Of a DNA stretch of 64,000 nucleotides, positions 46,762 to 57,295 are shown one piece after another; within the stretch, counting starts at the first letter, position 1; each line of letters begins with the position of its first letter. The position numbers and the translations under genes are program-made. Source of the DNA: Saccharopolyspora rosea (GTDB lineage: Bacteria > Actinomycetota > Actinomycetes > Mycobacteriales > Pseudonocardiaceae); NCBI RefSeq assembly GCF_025643595.1, contig NZ_CP102826.1, positions 2,170,001-2,234,000 of the forward strand, read 5' to 3'. The notes under the pieces were generated by a model. That model was not told the origin of the DNA. It did no database searches and worked only from the letters and a program-made list of their open reading frames with translations.

Positions 46762-47808
46762 TCACCGCGCGGCGGTCCGCTGTCCGTCGAGTCGCCGCAG
46801 CGCTTCGGCGCAGCTGCGCAGGATGCGCAACCGGCCGGCGAGGTCGGTCGCGGCGGCCGAGACCATGATGCTCACCGCGGTCGCGCCGGCGTCGGCGTAG
46901 CCGGCCAGGCGGCGGGCGATGCGGTCGGGAGGACCGATCAGCGACGTGCTGTCGATCAGCTCGAACGGCACCGCGCGCGCAGCGGCCGGGCGGTCGTCGG
47001 CGGCGAGGTGGTCGTGGATGCGCTCGACGGCGTCGCCGAAACCGAGCCGCCTGGCCAGGGCGCAGTGGATGTTCGTCTCCCGGTCGCCGATGCCCAGCAG
47101 GTAGGCGTACTGCCCGCGCAGCTGGTCCGCCGCGGTGGCGGGATCGTCGTCGACGGCCGCCGGGACGCAGGGGATCGCGGCGAAGCCGTCGAGGGACCGC
47201 CCGCGCTTCGCGCGTCCGGCGGCGAGGTGGTCCCGCGCCTCGGTGACCGACTCGGGGGTGTTGAACACCCCGAGCCAGCCGTCCGCGATCTCGCCGGTCA
47301 GGCGCAGGTTCGCCGGGCCCACCGCTGCCAGGTAGATCGGCAGGTCCGGCCGGTGCCCTTCGGTGTAGAGGTGCAGCGGCGCGCCCGTCCGGTCGCCGAT
47401 CGGCAACCGGAAGTGCCTGCCGCGGTAGGTCACCGGTTCGCCGCGCAGCGCGGCGCGCACGATGTCGAGGTATTCCCGGGTGCGCGCCAGGGGTTCGGCG
47501 AAGGGGACGCCGTACCAGCCTTCGGAGACGTCCGGGTTGGACACCCCCAGGCCGAGCCGGAAACGCCCGCCGGAGAGCACGTCCAGCGACGCCGCGGTCA
47601 GCGCGGTGGTGGCCGGTGGTCGCGCCGGGATCTGCATGACGCACGAGCCGAGCGCGATGCGCTCGGTGGCGGCGGCCACGGCGCCGAGCACGCTCGCCGC
47701 TTCGGAGCGGTATCCCTCCGGGGCCAGGGCGAGTTCGTAGCCCAGGTCCTCCGCGCAGGCGGCCAGCGCGGTGGCGTGGCGGAGTTCGAGGTTGACGGCG
47801 AGTTTCAT
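46762..47808 (-). CDS. LLM-class flavin/F420-dependent oxidoreductase
   Basis: A 348-residue luciferase-like oxidoreductase (MKLAVNLELRHATALAACAE, GGRFRLGLGVSNPDVSEGWYG, GEIADGWLGVFNTPESV). It is the second LLM enzyme in the cluster and only distantly like the one at 37964. F420-linked members reduce or oxidise quinone or ene systems in aromatic polyketide and anthracycline pathways. Divergent from the second SARP gene across 374 bp, so it is likely a target of regulation there. Confidence 0.85.
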   Translation of the reverse strand: MKLAVNLELRHATALAACAEDLGYELALAPEGYRSEAASVLGAVAAATERIALGSCVMQIPARPPATTALTAASLDVLSGGRFRLGLGVSNPDVSEGWYGVPFAEPLARTREYLDIVRAALRGEPVTYRGRHFRLPIGDRTGAPLHLYTEGHRPDLPIYLAAVGPANLRLTGEIADGWLGVFNTPESVTEARDHLAAGRAKRGRSLDGFAAIPCVPAAVDDDPATAADQLRGQYAYLLGIGDRETNIHCALARRLGFGDAVERIHDHLAADDRPAAARAVPFELIDSTSLIGPPDRIARRLAGYADAGATAVSIMVSAAATDLAGRLRILRSCAEALRRLDGQRTAAR

Positions 47809-48182
47809 GGAACCAGCCCTGCCTTCTGCGCGGCGAGCGCGGTCGCGACGGTCGGTGGTGCGGTGGTGGGCCCGCGCCGCCATGGTCTGAGCGGCCGGTA
47901 CAGGATCGGCAGAGGCGGGATCGAACCGGGCCGCGCGGTCGCCCGGCTCCGGTGTGAGGAAGCGTCCGCGCCTGTTGGTCCGAACGGGCCATGCCCGGGG
48001 CGGAGGTCGTCGGTAGGTTCGTCCGTGACTGGGGTGGCTTTCGAGGGCGTGCGCCGCCGGCTCCGCGGGAGTCGGCGGCCTCGTCGACGTCGAACGGTGC
48101 GGAGCCGGGGACGTGGGCGGGCGCGCCACTGGGGCTCGTGGGCGACCGCAGTGCACGTACCACTTCGTTCCTGGGGGAACAG
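47809..48182. other. Divergent promoter region of LLM and SARP genes
   Basis: 374 bp without a gene. It holds scattered TCGA and GTCGTCGG motifs but no pair at 11-bp pitch. The SARP start at 48183 is preceded by GGGGGAAC. An open frame from 47991 in phase with the SARP gene lacks a ribosome site. Confidence 0.4.
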
Positions 48183-48968
48183 ATGGAAAATCGTCCGCGC
48201 GGCGCAGCATCGGCCCGGTTCAGCGTGCTCGGCCCGCTCGGGATGCAGTGCGACGGCGAGGACCGCACGCCGAGCGCACCGAAGGTGCGGCAGATCCTGG
48301 CGCTGCTGGTGCTGCGCGCCAACCAGGTCGTGAGCACCGACGCGCTGCTGCAAGAGCTGTGGGGCGACGAGCCGCCGTCGACGGCGCTGGCGACCCTGCA
48401 CACCTACATCTACCACCTGCGCAGACTCCTCCGGCGCAACGGGTTGTCGGCCGACGGGGCCGACGTGGTGATCACCCGCGCGCCCGGCTACCTGCTCAAG
48501 GTCGAGCCCCACCAGGTCGACCTGACGCGCTTCCGCGAGCTGTGCCTGTCGGGCCGCGAGCACCTGGACGCGGGTAGGCACACCGAGGCGGTGGCCGACC
48601 TGGAGTCGGCGCTGGGCCTGTGGACCGCGCAACCGCTGGTCAACATCAACCTGGGGCCCCGGTTGTCGGCGCACGTGGCCGAGTTGGAGGAGAACTGGCT
48701 GTGCGCGGTGAAGCTGCACGTGGAAGCGCGGATGCGCCGCGGCCTGCACCACGAGGTGATCGGCGAGCTGCGCTCGCTGACCGCGCAGTACCCGCTGGAC
48801 GAGTGGCTGCACGCGCAGCTCATCCGGGCGCTGGACCTGAGCGGCCGGCGCGGTGACGCGCTGCGGGCCTACCAGGGCTTGCGCGCCGCCCTGACCCGGG
48901 ACCTGGGGCTCGACCCGTCACCGGAAGTGCAGCGGCTGCACCAGCAGGTGCTGGCGGCGGGGGCCTGA
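48183..48968 (+). CDS. AfsR/SARP-family pathway regulator (ActII-ORF4-like)
   Basis: A 261-residue SARP, close in size to ActII-ORF4 (about 255). The winged helix reads FSVLGPLGMQCDGEDRTPSA, VRQILALLVLRANQVVSTDA and TLHTYIYHLRRLLRRNG; BTAD reads EAVADLESALGLWTAQPL and GDALRAYQGLRAALTRDLGL. ATG 48183 follows GGGGGAAC. It is the best candidate for the activator that reads the TCGA-type boxes at 33285, 61098 and 61189. A possible hairpin follows the stop. Confidence 0.92.
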   Translation: MENRPRGAASARFSVLGPLGMQCDGEDRTPSAPKVRQILALLVLRANQVVSTDALLQELWGDEPPSTALATLHTYIYHLRRLLRRNGLSADGADVVITRAPGYLLKVEPHQVDLTRFRELCLSGREHLDAGRHTEAVADLESALGLWTAQPLVNINLGPRLSAHVAELEENWLCAVKLHVEARMRRGLHHEVIGELRSLTAQYPLDEWLHAQLIRALDLSGRRGDALRAYQGLRAALTRDLGLDPSPEVQRLHQQVLAAGA

Positions 48969-49057
48969 CCCGTCGGTCGTCGAACTCGTCGTGCGTGGCG
49001 GTGCCCGTTGCCGGCATGCTCACCGGACGGGCAACCTCTTCCGGGTTCGCCAACGGC

Positions 49058-50044
49058 TCAGGCGGGTTCGTCCGGCCCCGCCGCCCGCCGGGCGGCGGCG
49101 ATCAGACGGGCCTGGGCGAGGGTGTGCTGCGGGTCGTGCTCGTCCGCGCCGCGCACGGCCCGCAGGAACGCCGCGATGCTGTTGGTGCACTGGTCGTCGG
49201 CCGCCAGCGTGATCCGCTCCTCGTGGTCCTGGCGGTGGACGCGCACGACGGGGCGGTGCGAGGCCGGTGGGGTGAAGGCGTGGTCGACGGTGATCCTGCC
49301 TTCCGCGCCCCACAACTCGTACCGCGACGCGTACCCGTGCTCCATGCCGAAGGTGAGCTGGGCGACGACCCCGTCGCCGCGGCGGAGCAGGACCGCACCG
49401 CCGACGTCGACACCGGTCGCGGTGTCGTGCCGCAGCGCGGCACCGGCGACGTGCAGGTCGGTGCCGAGGAAGTGCAGCGCCGCCCTGGTCGGATAACCGC
49501 CCACGTCGAACAGCGCACCGCCGCCGAGTTCCGGCCGGTAGCGGATGTCGTCGGCGGGTCGGGGTGGGATGGCGAAAGCGGCGGAGAACGCCCGGAGCCG
49601 CCCGATGGCGCCTCGATCGAGCAGGCCCCGGACGTGCTCGTGCTGGCCGTGGTGGACGAACATGAAGTTCTCCACCAGCGCCAGGCCGCGGGAGCGGGCC
49701 AGGTCGACCAGTGCGGCGGTGTCCGAAGGGGACGTCGTCAGCGGCTTCTCGGCGAGCACGTGCTTGCCGGCCCGCAGCGCCCGGTCGATCCACTCCGCGT
49801 GCAGTCCGGTGGGCAGCGGGACGTAGACGGCGTCGACGTCGTCCCGGTCGAGGACGCGTTGGTAGCCCTGCACCGGGGCGGCGCCGAACCGGTCGGCGAG
49901 CTGTTCGGCCTTGCCCCGGGAGCGGCTGCCCACCGCGGCCACCCGGATGCCGGGTGTGGCGGCCACCGCGGGCAGCACCCGCCGCGCCGCGATGTCGGCG
50001 CAGCCCAGGACGCCGAGCCTGATCGGTGTGCTGTCGGGTCGCAT
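49058..50044 (-). CDS. NDP-hexose 3-ketoreductase (Gfo/Idh/MocA family)
   Basis: A 328-residue oxidoreductase with the N-terminal Rossmann motif LGVLGCADIAARRVLPA, the EKP motif (HVLAEKPLTTS) and a C-terminal GFO/IDH/MocA domain with GGGALFDVGGYP. In deoxysugar pathways this type (SpnN, OleW, TylC1-like) reduces the unstable 3,4-diketo-2,6-dideoxy intermediate made by the 2,3-dehydratase, here two genes upstream. GGAGGAG lies before the ATG. Last gene of a three-gene sugar/flavin operon. Confidence 0.9.
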   Translation of the reverse strand: MRPDSTPIRLGVLGCADIAARRVLPAVAATPGIRVAAVGSRSRGKAEQLADRFGAAPVQGYQRVLDRDDVDAVYVPLPTGLHAEWIDRALRAGKHVLAEKPLTTSPSDTAALVDLARSRGLALVENFMFVHHGQHEHVRGLLDRGAIGRLRAFSAAFAIPPRPADDIRYRPELGGGALFDVGGYPTRAALHFLGTDLHVAGAALRHDTATGVDVGGAVLLRRGDGVVAQLTFGMEHGYASRYELWGAEGRITVDHAFTPPASHRPVVRVHRQDHEERITLAADDQCTNSIAAFLRAVRGADEHDPQHTLAQARLIAAARRAAGPDEPA

Positions 50045-50081
50045 CCGTTCTCCTCCGGGTGCGCGGTGGCGGGTGTGCTGG

Positions 50082-50603
50082 TCAGGAGGTTTTCAGGGTG
50101 GTGAACGTGCGGTCGCCGTAGACGAGCCGGTCGCCCTCGGCGCCGTCGACCGCGCGCACGGCCCCGACGAGTATCAGGTGGTCGCCCGCCGGGTGGCGGC
50201 CGTGGACCCGGCACTCCACCGCGACCCGGGCTCCCTCGACGACGGGAAGTCCGCCCGGGGTGCGGGCGAACCGCCCGTGCGCGAACTTGTCCGCGCTCTT
50301 GCTGGCGAAGGTGCGGGCGAGCGGGACGTGTTCGGGCCCGAGAACGCTGACCGCGAACCGCTCGCACGTCGCGAACGCCGGGTAGCAGTTGCTGGTGAGC
50401 CCGACGCACACCGCGATCAGCGGGGGTTCCAGCGAGACCGAAACCAGGGAACTGGCGGTGAATCCGCGCGGCGCGCCGTCCGCGTCGAGGGTGGTCGTGA
50501 TGGTGACCGCGGCGGGCACCCGGGCCATCGCGGCGCGGAACCGCGCGGCGTCGACGGTGCCCGGAGCCGTGGTGGGTCCGGTGGGAGCGGCGGGTTCGGT
50601 CAA
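50082..50603 (-). CDS. Flavin reductase (ActVB-like)
   Basis: A 173-residue flavin reductase of the HpaC/ActVB family (FRAAMARVPAAVTITTTLDA, GFTASSLVSVSLEPPLIAVC, FAVSVLGPEHVPLARTFASK). It reduces FMN or FAD with NAD(P)H and supplies it to a partner monooxygenase. The partner is most likely the acyl-CoA-dehydrogenase-fold hydroxylase at 35436, about 15 kb away. TTG start at 50603, with GAGGAGG upstream. It sits between the 2,3-dehydratase (27 bp) and 3-ketoreductase (37 bp), an unusual place for it. Confidence 0.92.
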   Translation of the reverse strand: MTEPAAPTGPTTAPGTVDAARFRAAMARVPAAVTITTTLDADGAPRGFTASSLVSVSLEPPLIAVCVGLTSNCYPAFATCERFAVSVLGPEHVPLARTFASKSADKFAHGRFARTPGGLPVVEGARVAVECRVHGRHPAGDHLILVGAVRAVDGAEGDRLVYGDRTFTTLKTS

Positions 50604-50630
50604 CGGCTTCCTCCTCGGAGTGCGTGGGTT

Positions 50631-51995
50631 TCACCGGGCGCTGACGGGGACGTCCTCGGCGCGGGCGGGGCGCCGCGGCGACGTCTCGGCGGTCGCGGCG
50701 TTGATGCAGGCGAGCAGGCAGCGCGCGGCGACGTTGACGTGGTTGCCGTAGCGCACGAAGTGCCCGAGCTGGTCGGGCGTCATCCACGCGAAGTCGTCGG
50801 GGACGTCGGTGGGGAAGTCCTCGCCGACGTCGACGAGGGCGTAGCGGTTCTCCGCCTGGAAGAACCGGCCGCCCTCCTCGGAGTGGACGCGGTCGAGCAG
50901 CACCGCGTCGGCGGGTGCGGCGAGGACGTCGTCGAGGTACCGGGGGCGCTGTTCGGCGGGCACGTCCCGGTAGTTCGACGGGATGCAGCTCACGGTCGGC
51001 GACATCTCGACGACGTCCGCGGTGCCCGCCTCGGTCCGGGCGTGCACGAGGAGGTGCCGGACGCCGTGGATCCGCTTGCTCAGGAACGCGATCAGCCCGC
51101 GGTCGCGCGGGGCGACCATCGGTTGCGACCAGCTGGCGACCTCGCGGTTGCTGGCCCGCACGTCGACGCCCACCACGGAGAAGAACTTGCCCTGCTCGTG
51201 GTGGACGCCGTCCGGGGACAGCAGCCAGCCCGTCGTGCGGTTCAGCGGGATCGGCCTGCGGTCCAGGCGGTAGCGGGACTTGGCTTCGGCGAACCAGCTC
51301 AGCAGCTCGTCGAGCCGGTGCAGCGCACCGGGGTCGGGGTCGGCGGCCACCGGTGGGCGGAGCAGGTTGGGCAGCCCCGACATCACGGTGCGCGCGTCCA
51401 TGTTGACCAGGTTGTCGATCTGCAGCAGCTCGCCGAGTTGTGCGACGCTCAGCCAGCAGAAGTCCTCGTGGACACCGACGTCCTCGGTCACCTCGACGAT
51501 CATGTTGCGGTTGCGCTTGGCGAGGAACCAGGCGCCCTGTTCGGATTGCAGCGCGTCGAAGACGACCCGGCCGCGTCGCGGGGCGACGAAGTGCTCCAGG
51601 TAGGGCACGGACGCGCCGCGGTGCACGCGGGTGTAGTTGCTGCGGGTCGCCTGCACGGTCGGTGCCAGTTGCAGCAGGTTGATGTTGCCCGGCTCCATCT
51701 TGGCCTGCATCAGGCAGTGCGGCACACCGCCGAACTCCTTCACCAGGATCCCGAGGATCCCGGTCTCCGGTTGCCGGATGATGGGCTGGCACCAGGACCC
51801 GATCTCGCGGTGGTCCGTGGTGACTTCCAGCCCTTCGACGGAGAAGAACCGCCCGCTGTGGTGCGCCAGGTTCCCGGTCTCGGGGTCGAGGCGCCAGCCG
51901 TCCAGCCGGTCCAGCGGCACCGGCGACACCCGGTAGGTGTTGGCCAGTCGGCGTTCGGCGAACCAGTCGTGGAACGCCGATGTTGTCCGGAACAC
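50631..51995 (-). CDS. NDP-hexose 2,3-dehydratase
   Basis: A 454-residue protein made of two homologous halves (HSGRFFSVEGLEVTTDHREI with PGNINLLQLAPTVQATRSNY in the first; QGKFFSVVGVDVRASNREVA with EMSPTVSCIPSNY in the second), the hallmark of TylX3/OleV/SpnO-type 2,3-dehydratases. It removes the 2-hydroxyl of TDP-4-keto-6-deoxyglucose and so commits it to 2,6-dideoxysugars. GTG start at 51995, with GGAGG 4 nt upstream. Divergent from the 4,6-dehydratase gene, which makes its substrate. Confidence 0.95.
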   Translation of the reverse strand: MFRTTSAFHDWFAERRLANTYRVSPVPLDRLDGWRLDPETGNLAHHSGRFFSVEGLEVTTDHREIGSWCQPIIRQPETGILGILVKEFGGVPHCLMQAKMEPGNINLLQLAPTVQATRSNYTRVHRGASVPYLEHFVAPRRGRVVFDALQSEQGAWFLAKRNRNMIVEVTEDVGVHEDFCWLSVAQLGELLQIDNLVNMDARTVMSGLPNLLRPPVAADPDPGALHRLDELLSWFAEAKSRYRLDRRPIPLNRTTGWLLSPDGVHHEQGKFFSVVGVDVRASNREVASWSQPMVAPRDRGLIAFLSKRIHGVRHLLVHARTEAGTADVVEMSPTVSCIPSNYRDVPAEQRPRYLDDVLAAPADAVLLDRVHSEEGGRFFQAENRYALVDVGEDFPTDVPDDFAWMTPDQLGHFVRYGNHVNVAARCLLACINAATAETSPRRPARAEDVPVSAR

Positions 51996-52221
51996 GGTAC
52001 CTCCCAAGCCTGTGCGCGCCGCTGCGGCCGGTCGAGGCCGCTCGATCGCTTCGCGTCCGCAGGATCGACCACGGCGATCGAGCAGCGGCCTGTCCTCCGC
52101 TAGAGGATCGGTGGACGCGCGGGGCCTGGGCCGCGGCGACCCGGATTCGACCCGCGCTCCAGCGGGTCCGGGCACGCTCGCGGCGCCCGGCGGTGCGGAT
52201 CCGCCGGCGTGGAGGTGGCTG

Positions 52222-53172
52222 ATGAGGGTGTTCGTGACGGGTGGAGCCGGTTTCATCGGCTCGAACTACGTCCGCAGGGTGCTGTCCGGCGCGTACCCGG
52301 GCTACGAGGACGCGGAGGTGACCGTCTTCGACAAGTTCACCTACGCGGGCGATTCGCGGAACCTGCCCTCGGACCACCCGCGGTTGCGGGTGGTGCGCGG
52401 GGACATCTGCGACGGGCCGGCGCTGGTGGACGCGCTGCGCGGGCACGACCGCGTGCTGCACTTCGCCGCGGAGTCCCATGTGGACAGATCGTTGTCGGGT
52501 GCGGCCGAGTTCATGCGCACCAACGTGCTCGGCACCCAGACGGTGCTCGACGCGTGCCTGGACGCCGGAGTGGGCACCGTGGTGCACGTGTCCACCGACG
52601 AGGTCTACGGCTCGATCGACGAGGGTTCGTGGTCCGAGAGCGAGCCGCTGCTGCCGAATTCGCCCTACGCCGCGTCCAAGGCGGGCAGCGACCTCGTCGC
52701 CCGCTCGTACTGGCGCTCGCACGGGCTGGACGTGCGGATCACCCGGTGCAGCAACAACTACGGCCCGTACCAGCACGTCGAGAAGCTCATCCCGTTGTTC
52801 ATCACGAGGCTGCTCAGCGGCGGGCAGGTTCCGCTGTACGGCGACGGCGGCAACACCCGGGAGTGGTTACACGTGGACGACCACTGCCGGGCCCTGCAAC
52901 TGGTGCTGACCAAGGGCAGCGCGGGCGAGATCTACAACATCGGTGGCGGGGTGGAGCGGACCAACCTGGAGATCACCGCCCTGCTGCTGGAGTTGTGCGG
53001 AGCCGGTTGGGAGTCGGTGCGCAGGGTGGCCGACCGCAAGGCGCACGACCGGCGCTACTCGGTGGACGACAGCAAGATCCGGGACGAACTCGGCTACGCG
53101 CCGCGGTGCCGGTTCGAGGACGAGTTGGCGGCGCTGGTCGAGTGGTACCGCGCCCACCCGGAGCGCTGGTGA
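52222..53172 (+). CDS. rmlB: dTDP-glucose 4,6-dehydratase
   Basis: A 316-residue extended SDR. The NAD+ site is FVTGGAGFIGSNYVRR, the catalytic triad region HVSTDEVYG gives T125-D126-E127, and YAASK gives Y149/K153. It converts TDP-glucose to TDP-4-keto-6-deoxyglucose, the entry to all deoxysugars of the cluster. ATG with GGAGGT upstream. Divergent from the 2,3-dehydratase; the shared 226-bp region contains several TCGA motifs, but not at exact 11-bp pitch. A perfect hairpin terminator follows. Confidence 0.95.
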   Translation: MRVFVTGGAGFIGSNYVRRVLSGAYPGYEDAEVTVFDKFTYAGDSRNLPSDHPRLRVVRGDICDGPALVDALRGHDRVLHFAAESHVDRSLSGAAEFMRTNVLGTQTVLDACLDAGVGTVVHVSTDEVYGSIDEGSWSESEPLLPNSPYAASKAGSDLVARSYWRSHGLDVRITRCSNNYGPYQHVEKLIPLFITRLLSGGQVPLYGDGGNTREWLHVDDHCRALQLVLTKGSAGEIYNIGGGVERTNLEITALLLELCGAGWESVRRVADRKAHDRRYSVDDSKIRDELGYAPRCRFEDELAALVEWYRAHPERW

Positions 53173-53187
53173 CCGCCGAACGCCGGT

Positions 53188-53223
53188 GCCCACCAGCACG
53201 CCGTCCGCGGCGTGCTGGTGGGC
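53188..53223. terminator. Bidirectional hairpin terminator
   Basis: GCCCACCAGCACGCC-gtccgc-GGCGTGCTGGTGGGC is a perfect 15-bp stem between the convergent rmlB and accC genes. Confidence 0.85.
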
Positions 53224-53236
53224 GCGCGACGACCGG

Positions 53237-54624
<1,388 letters not shown>

Positions 54625-54628
<4 letters not shown>

Positions 54629-56301
54629 CGGGCACCGAGTGCCCGGAAGCGCCGGTGCCTGTCAGCCGGAAACGCCTCCGGCGGTCGTTCGACGAGCTCG
54701 CCGAGGTGGTGGCGGATGGCCGCCCCGAGCCGGTCGGCGGCCAGGGCGGGATCCGCTCCGGTCCCGCCCGGCGGCTCGGGGATCACCGCTTCGACGATCC
54801 CGTGCCGCAGCAGGTCGCGGGCGGTCAGACCCAGCGCGGCAGCAGCCTCGGCCGCGGCTTCGGGGGCGTTCCACAGGATCGCGGCGCACCCCTCGGGGCT
54901 GATGACCGAGTAGGTCGCGCCGGAGAACATCAGCACCCGGTCGGCCACGGCCAGCGCGAGCGCGCCGCCGCTGCCGCCCTCGCCGATCACCGCCGTCACC
55001 ACCGGCACCCGCAGCGCGGCCATCAGCCGGAGGTTCTCGGCGATGGCGAACGCCTGCCCCTGCTCCTCGGCGGCCGCGCCCGGGTAGGCGCCGGGGGTGT
55101 CCACCAGGGCCACGACCGGCAGTCCGAGCTTGTCGGCCAGCCGCATCAGGCGCGCGGCCTTGCGGTACCCGGCCGGTGCGGGCATGCCGAAGTTGCGGTC
55201 GCGCAGCTCGGCCGGGTCGTGCCCCTTCTGCTGGCCGATCGCGATGACCGGTCGCCCGTCGAGCCAGGCCGTTCCCGCCACCACCGACGGGCAGTCGCCG
55301 GACAGGCGATCTCCGCGCAGTTCCTGGAAGTCCTCGAAGATCTGCGCGAAGTAGTCCAGCGCGGTGGGCCGGTCCAGGTCGCGGGCGCCGCGGACCTGGT
55401 CCCACGGGGCGGGTTCGGGCAGCAGGTCGGGGTCGCCGACGCCGGGGTCGCCGCTGCGCAACGGCGGGCGCCGGGACTCGTCGGCCGCGGCCGCGCCGAC
55501 CGCGAGCAGCTTGCCCAGTGCGCGGCGCAGCCCGGACCGCGGCACCACCAGGTCGACGAAACCGCGCTCGGCCAGGAACTCGGCGGTCTGGAAGCCCGGC
55601 GGGAGCTGCTGCCGGATGGTCTGCTCGATGACCCGTCGGCCGGCGAAGCCCATGCGCGCCCCCGGTTCGGCCACCACCACGTCGGTGGCCGCGGCGAACG
55701 ACGCCGCGACACCGCCGTAGGTGGGGTCGGTGATCAGGCTGGCGGTGAGGATCCCGGCCGCGTTGAGCTGTTCCAGCGCGATGCTCGTGCGGGCCATCTG
55801 CATCAGCGACAGCGCGCCCTCCTGCATCCGCGCGCCACCGGACGCGGTGACCAGCAGCAGCGGAACCCGTTCGGCGAGCGCGGTTTCGGCGGCAGCGGTG
55901 ATCCGCTCACCGACCGCGGAGCCCAGACTTCCGCCCATGAAGCCGAAATCCATCACCGCGGCGATGGCCGGGGTGCCGAGCACCCGGATGCGGGCGCACA
56001 GCACCGCCTCGTCCAGGCCGGTCCGGTCGCGAGCCTCGGCGAGGCGTTCGGGGTAGGGGCGGGTGTCGACGAACCCGAGCGGGTCGTCCGGCAGCGGTGC
56101 CGAGTCGAGCAGTTCGAGGTGCCCCGGGTCGGACAGCTGTTCCAGGCGTTGCCACGCGGTCAGCCGGTCGTGGTGACCGCACTCGGCGCAGACCCGGAGC
56201 AGTTCCGCCCACCGCTTGCCGTAGTACGGCGTCGCGCAGCTCGGGCAGAGCACCCAGGTGGCCGGTTCGGTGCGCCGCGGTGAGGTGCGGGTGCGGCTCA
56301 T
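54625..56301 (-). CDS. accDA: Acetyl-CoA carboxyltransferase, fused beta (AccD) and alpha (AccA) subunits
   Basis: A 558-residue fusion. Residues 1-290 are AccD-like, starting with a Cys4 zinc ribbon (CPSC and CAEC near residues 19-41) and containing [20 protein letters not shown]. Residues about 310-558 are AccA-like ([54 protein letters not shown]). Together with AccC (next gene) and AccB (62083) it makes malonyl-CoA for the polyketide. The separate E. coli-like subunit layout, here fused, differs from actinobacterial AccA3/AccD systems and recurs in aromatic PKS clusters such as jadomycin. Confidence 0.95.
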
Positions 56302-56374
56302 GATCCCTCCGTGCTGGTGGGGTCCGGACGCCGTCGCGTCCGGTGTGGACGGTGGCCGGTGGTCGAAAACCGCG

Positions 56375-57295
56375 TCAGGCCAGGCACTCCGGCAGCGTCC
56401 CGCCGTTGTACTCGACCATCTCGCCGAAGATCCGCACCACGTCCAGCGGCCTGCCGAGTTCGCCGCCCTCCAGTTCGGCGTAGGCGCGGTGCAGGTTGCC
56501 CACCAGGCGTTCCGGGTCGAGCCACTCGGAGTAGGGGCCGAGATCGGTCCTGCCGGCCAGTTCCAGCGGCGGAATCCCGGCGGCGAAGCCCTCGGCGGCG
56601 ATCTGCTGCAACCAGCGCAGGTAGGCGTCGGTCTGGTCGATCACCTCGGGTCCGCTGACCTCGCCGTGCCCGACGACGACGGTGCGGGCGCCGAGCGCGC
56701 GCAGTCGCCGCAGGGCGCGCAGGCTGCCCGCGATCGAGCCCATGAGGTTGAACGGCGTGCACCCGTTGAGCAGCACGTCGCCGGCGAACAGGACGCGTTC
56801 GGCGGGCAGCCACACCACGACGTCGTTGGTGGTGTGGGCCGGACCGACGTGCAGCAGCTCGACCAGGCGGTCGTCGACGTGCAGGGACAACCGGTCGCGG
56901 AAGGTGACGGTGGGCAGCGTCACCCGGACGTCGCCCCACTCCACGTCCGGCCACAGCTGCGTCAGGCCCAGCCCGGTCTCGGCCATCTCGGTGCGCGCCT
57001 TCTCGTGCGCGATGATGGCCGCCGACGGGGCGAAGACGTGGTTGCCGAAGACGTGATCGCCGTGGTGGTGGGTGTTGACCACGGTGTGGTGGCCTTCCGT
57101 GCCGAGGCCGTCGACCGCCTCCCGCAGCAGGGCCACCCGGCGCTCGGTGGCCGCGGTGTCCACCACGACGACGCCGTGGCGGCCCGCGATCAGCCCGGAG
57201 TTGTTCAGGCACCAGCCGCCGTGCGGCTGGGTGTGCACGTGGACGCCGTCGGCGATCTCGGTGAGCCGCGGCCGCGCGGCCGTGCCGCTGCTCAT
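56375..57295 (-). CDS. MBL-fold polyketide cyclase (ActIV-type position)
   Basis: A 306-residue metallo-beta-lactamase-fold protein with THHHGDH (residues 75-81), a later [24 protein letters not shown] and [10 protein letters not shown] metal sites. It stands directly after the didomain aromatase, whose stop overlaps its ATG, exactly where actIV (second-ring cyclase) stands in the actinorhodin cluster. It is thus predicted to close the second ring of the octaketide. A general MBL hydrolase or thioesterase that releases the chain from the ACP is the alternative. Confidence 0.85.
   Translation of the reverse strand: MSSGTAARPRLTEIADGVHVHTQPHGGWCLNNSGLIAGRHGVVVVDTAATERRVALLREAVDGLGTEGHHTVVNTHHHGDHVFGNHVFAPSAAIIAHEKARTEMAETGLGLTQLWPDVEWGDVRVTLPTVTFRDRLSLHVDDRLVELLHVGPAHTTNDVVVWLPAERVLFAGDVLLNGCTPFNLMGSIAGSLRALRRLRALGARTVVVGHGEVSGPEVIDQTDAYLRWLQQIAAEGFAAGIPPLELAGRTDLGPYSEWLDPERLVGNLHRAYAELEGGELGRPLDVVRIFGEMVEYNGGTLPECLA

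Noticed and set aside
48969-49057. Third or fourth copy of the MITE-like repeat after the second SARP gene
   Set aside because: Only the start (TCGTCGAACTCG and GTGGCGGTGCC) matches, without a second end; noted in a finding but not annotated as an element.
51996-52221. TCGA motifs between the 2,3-dehydratase and rmlB as a SARP box
   Set aside because: Pairs are spaced 10 or 13 bp, not 11, and no -10 box stands at the right distance.
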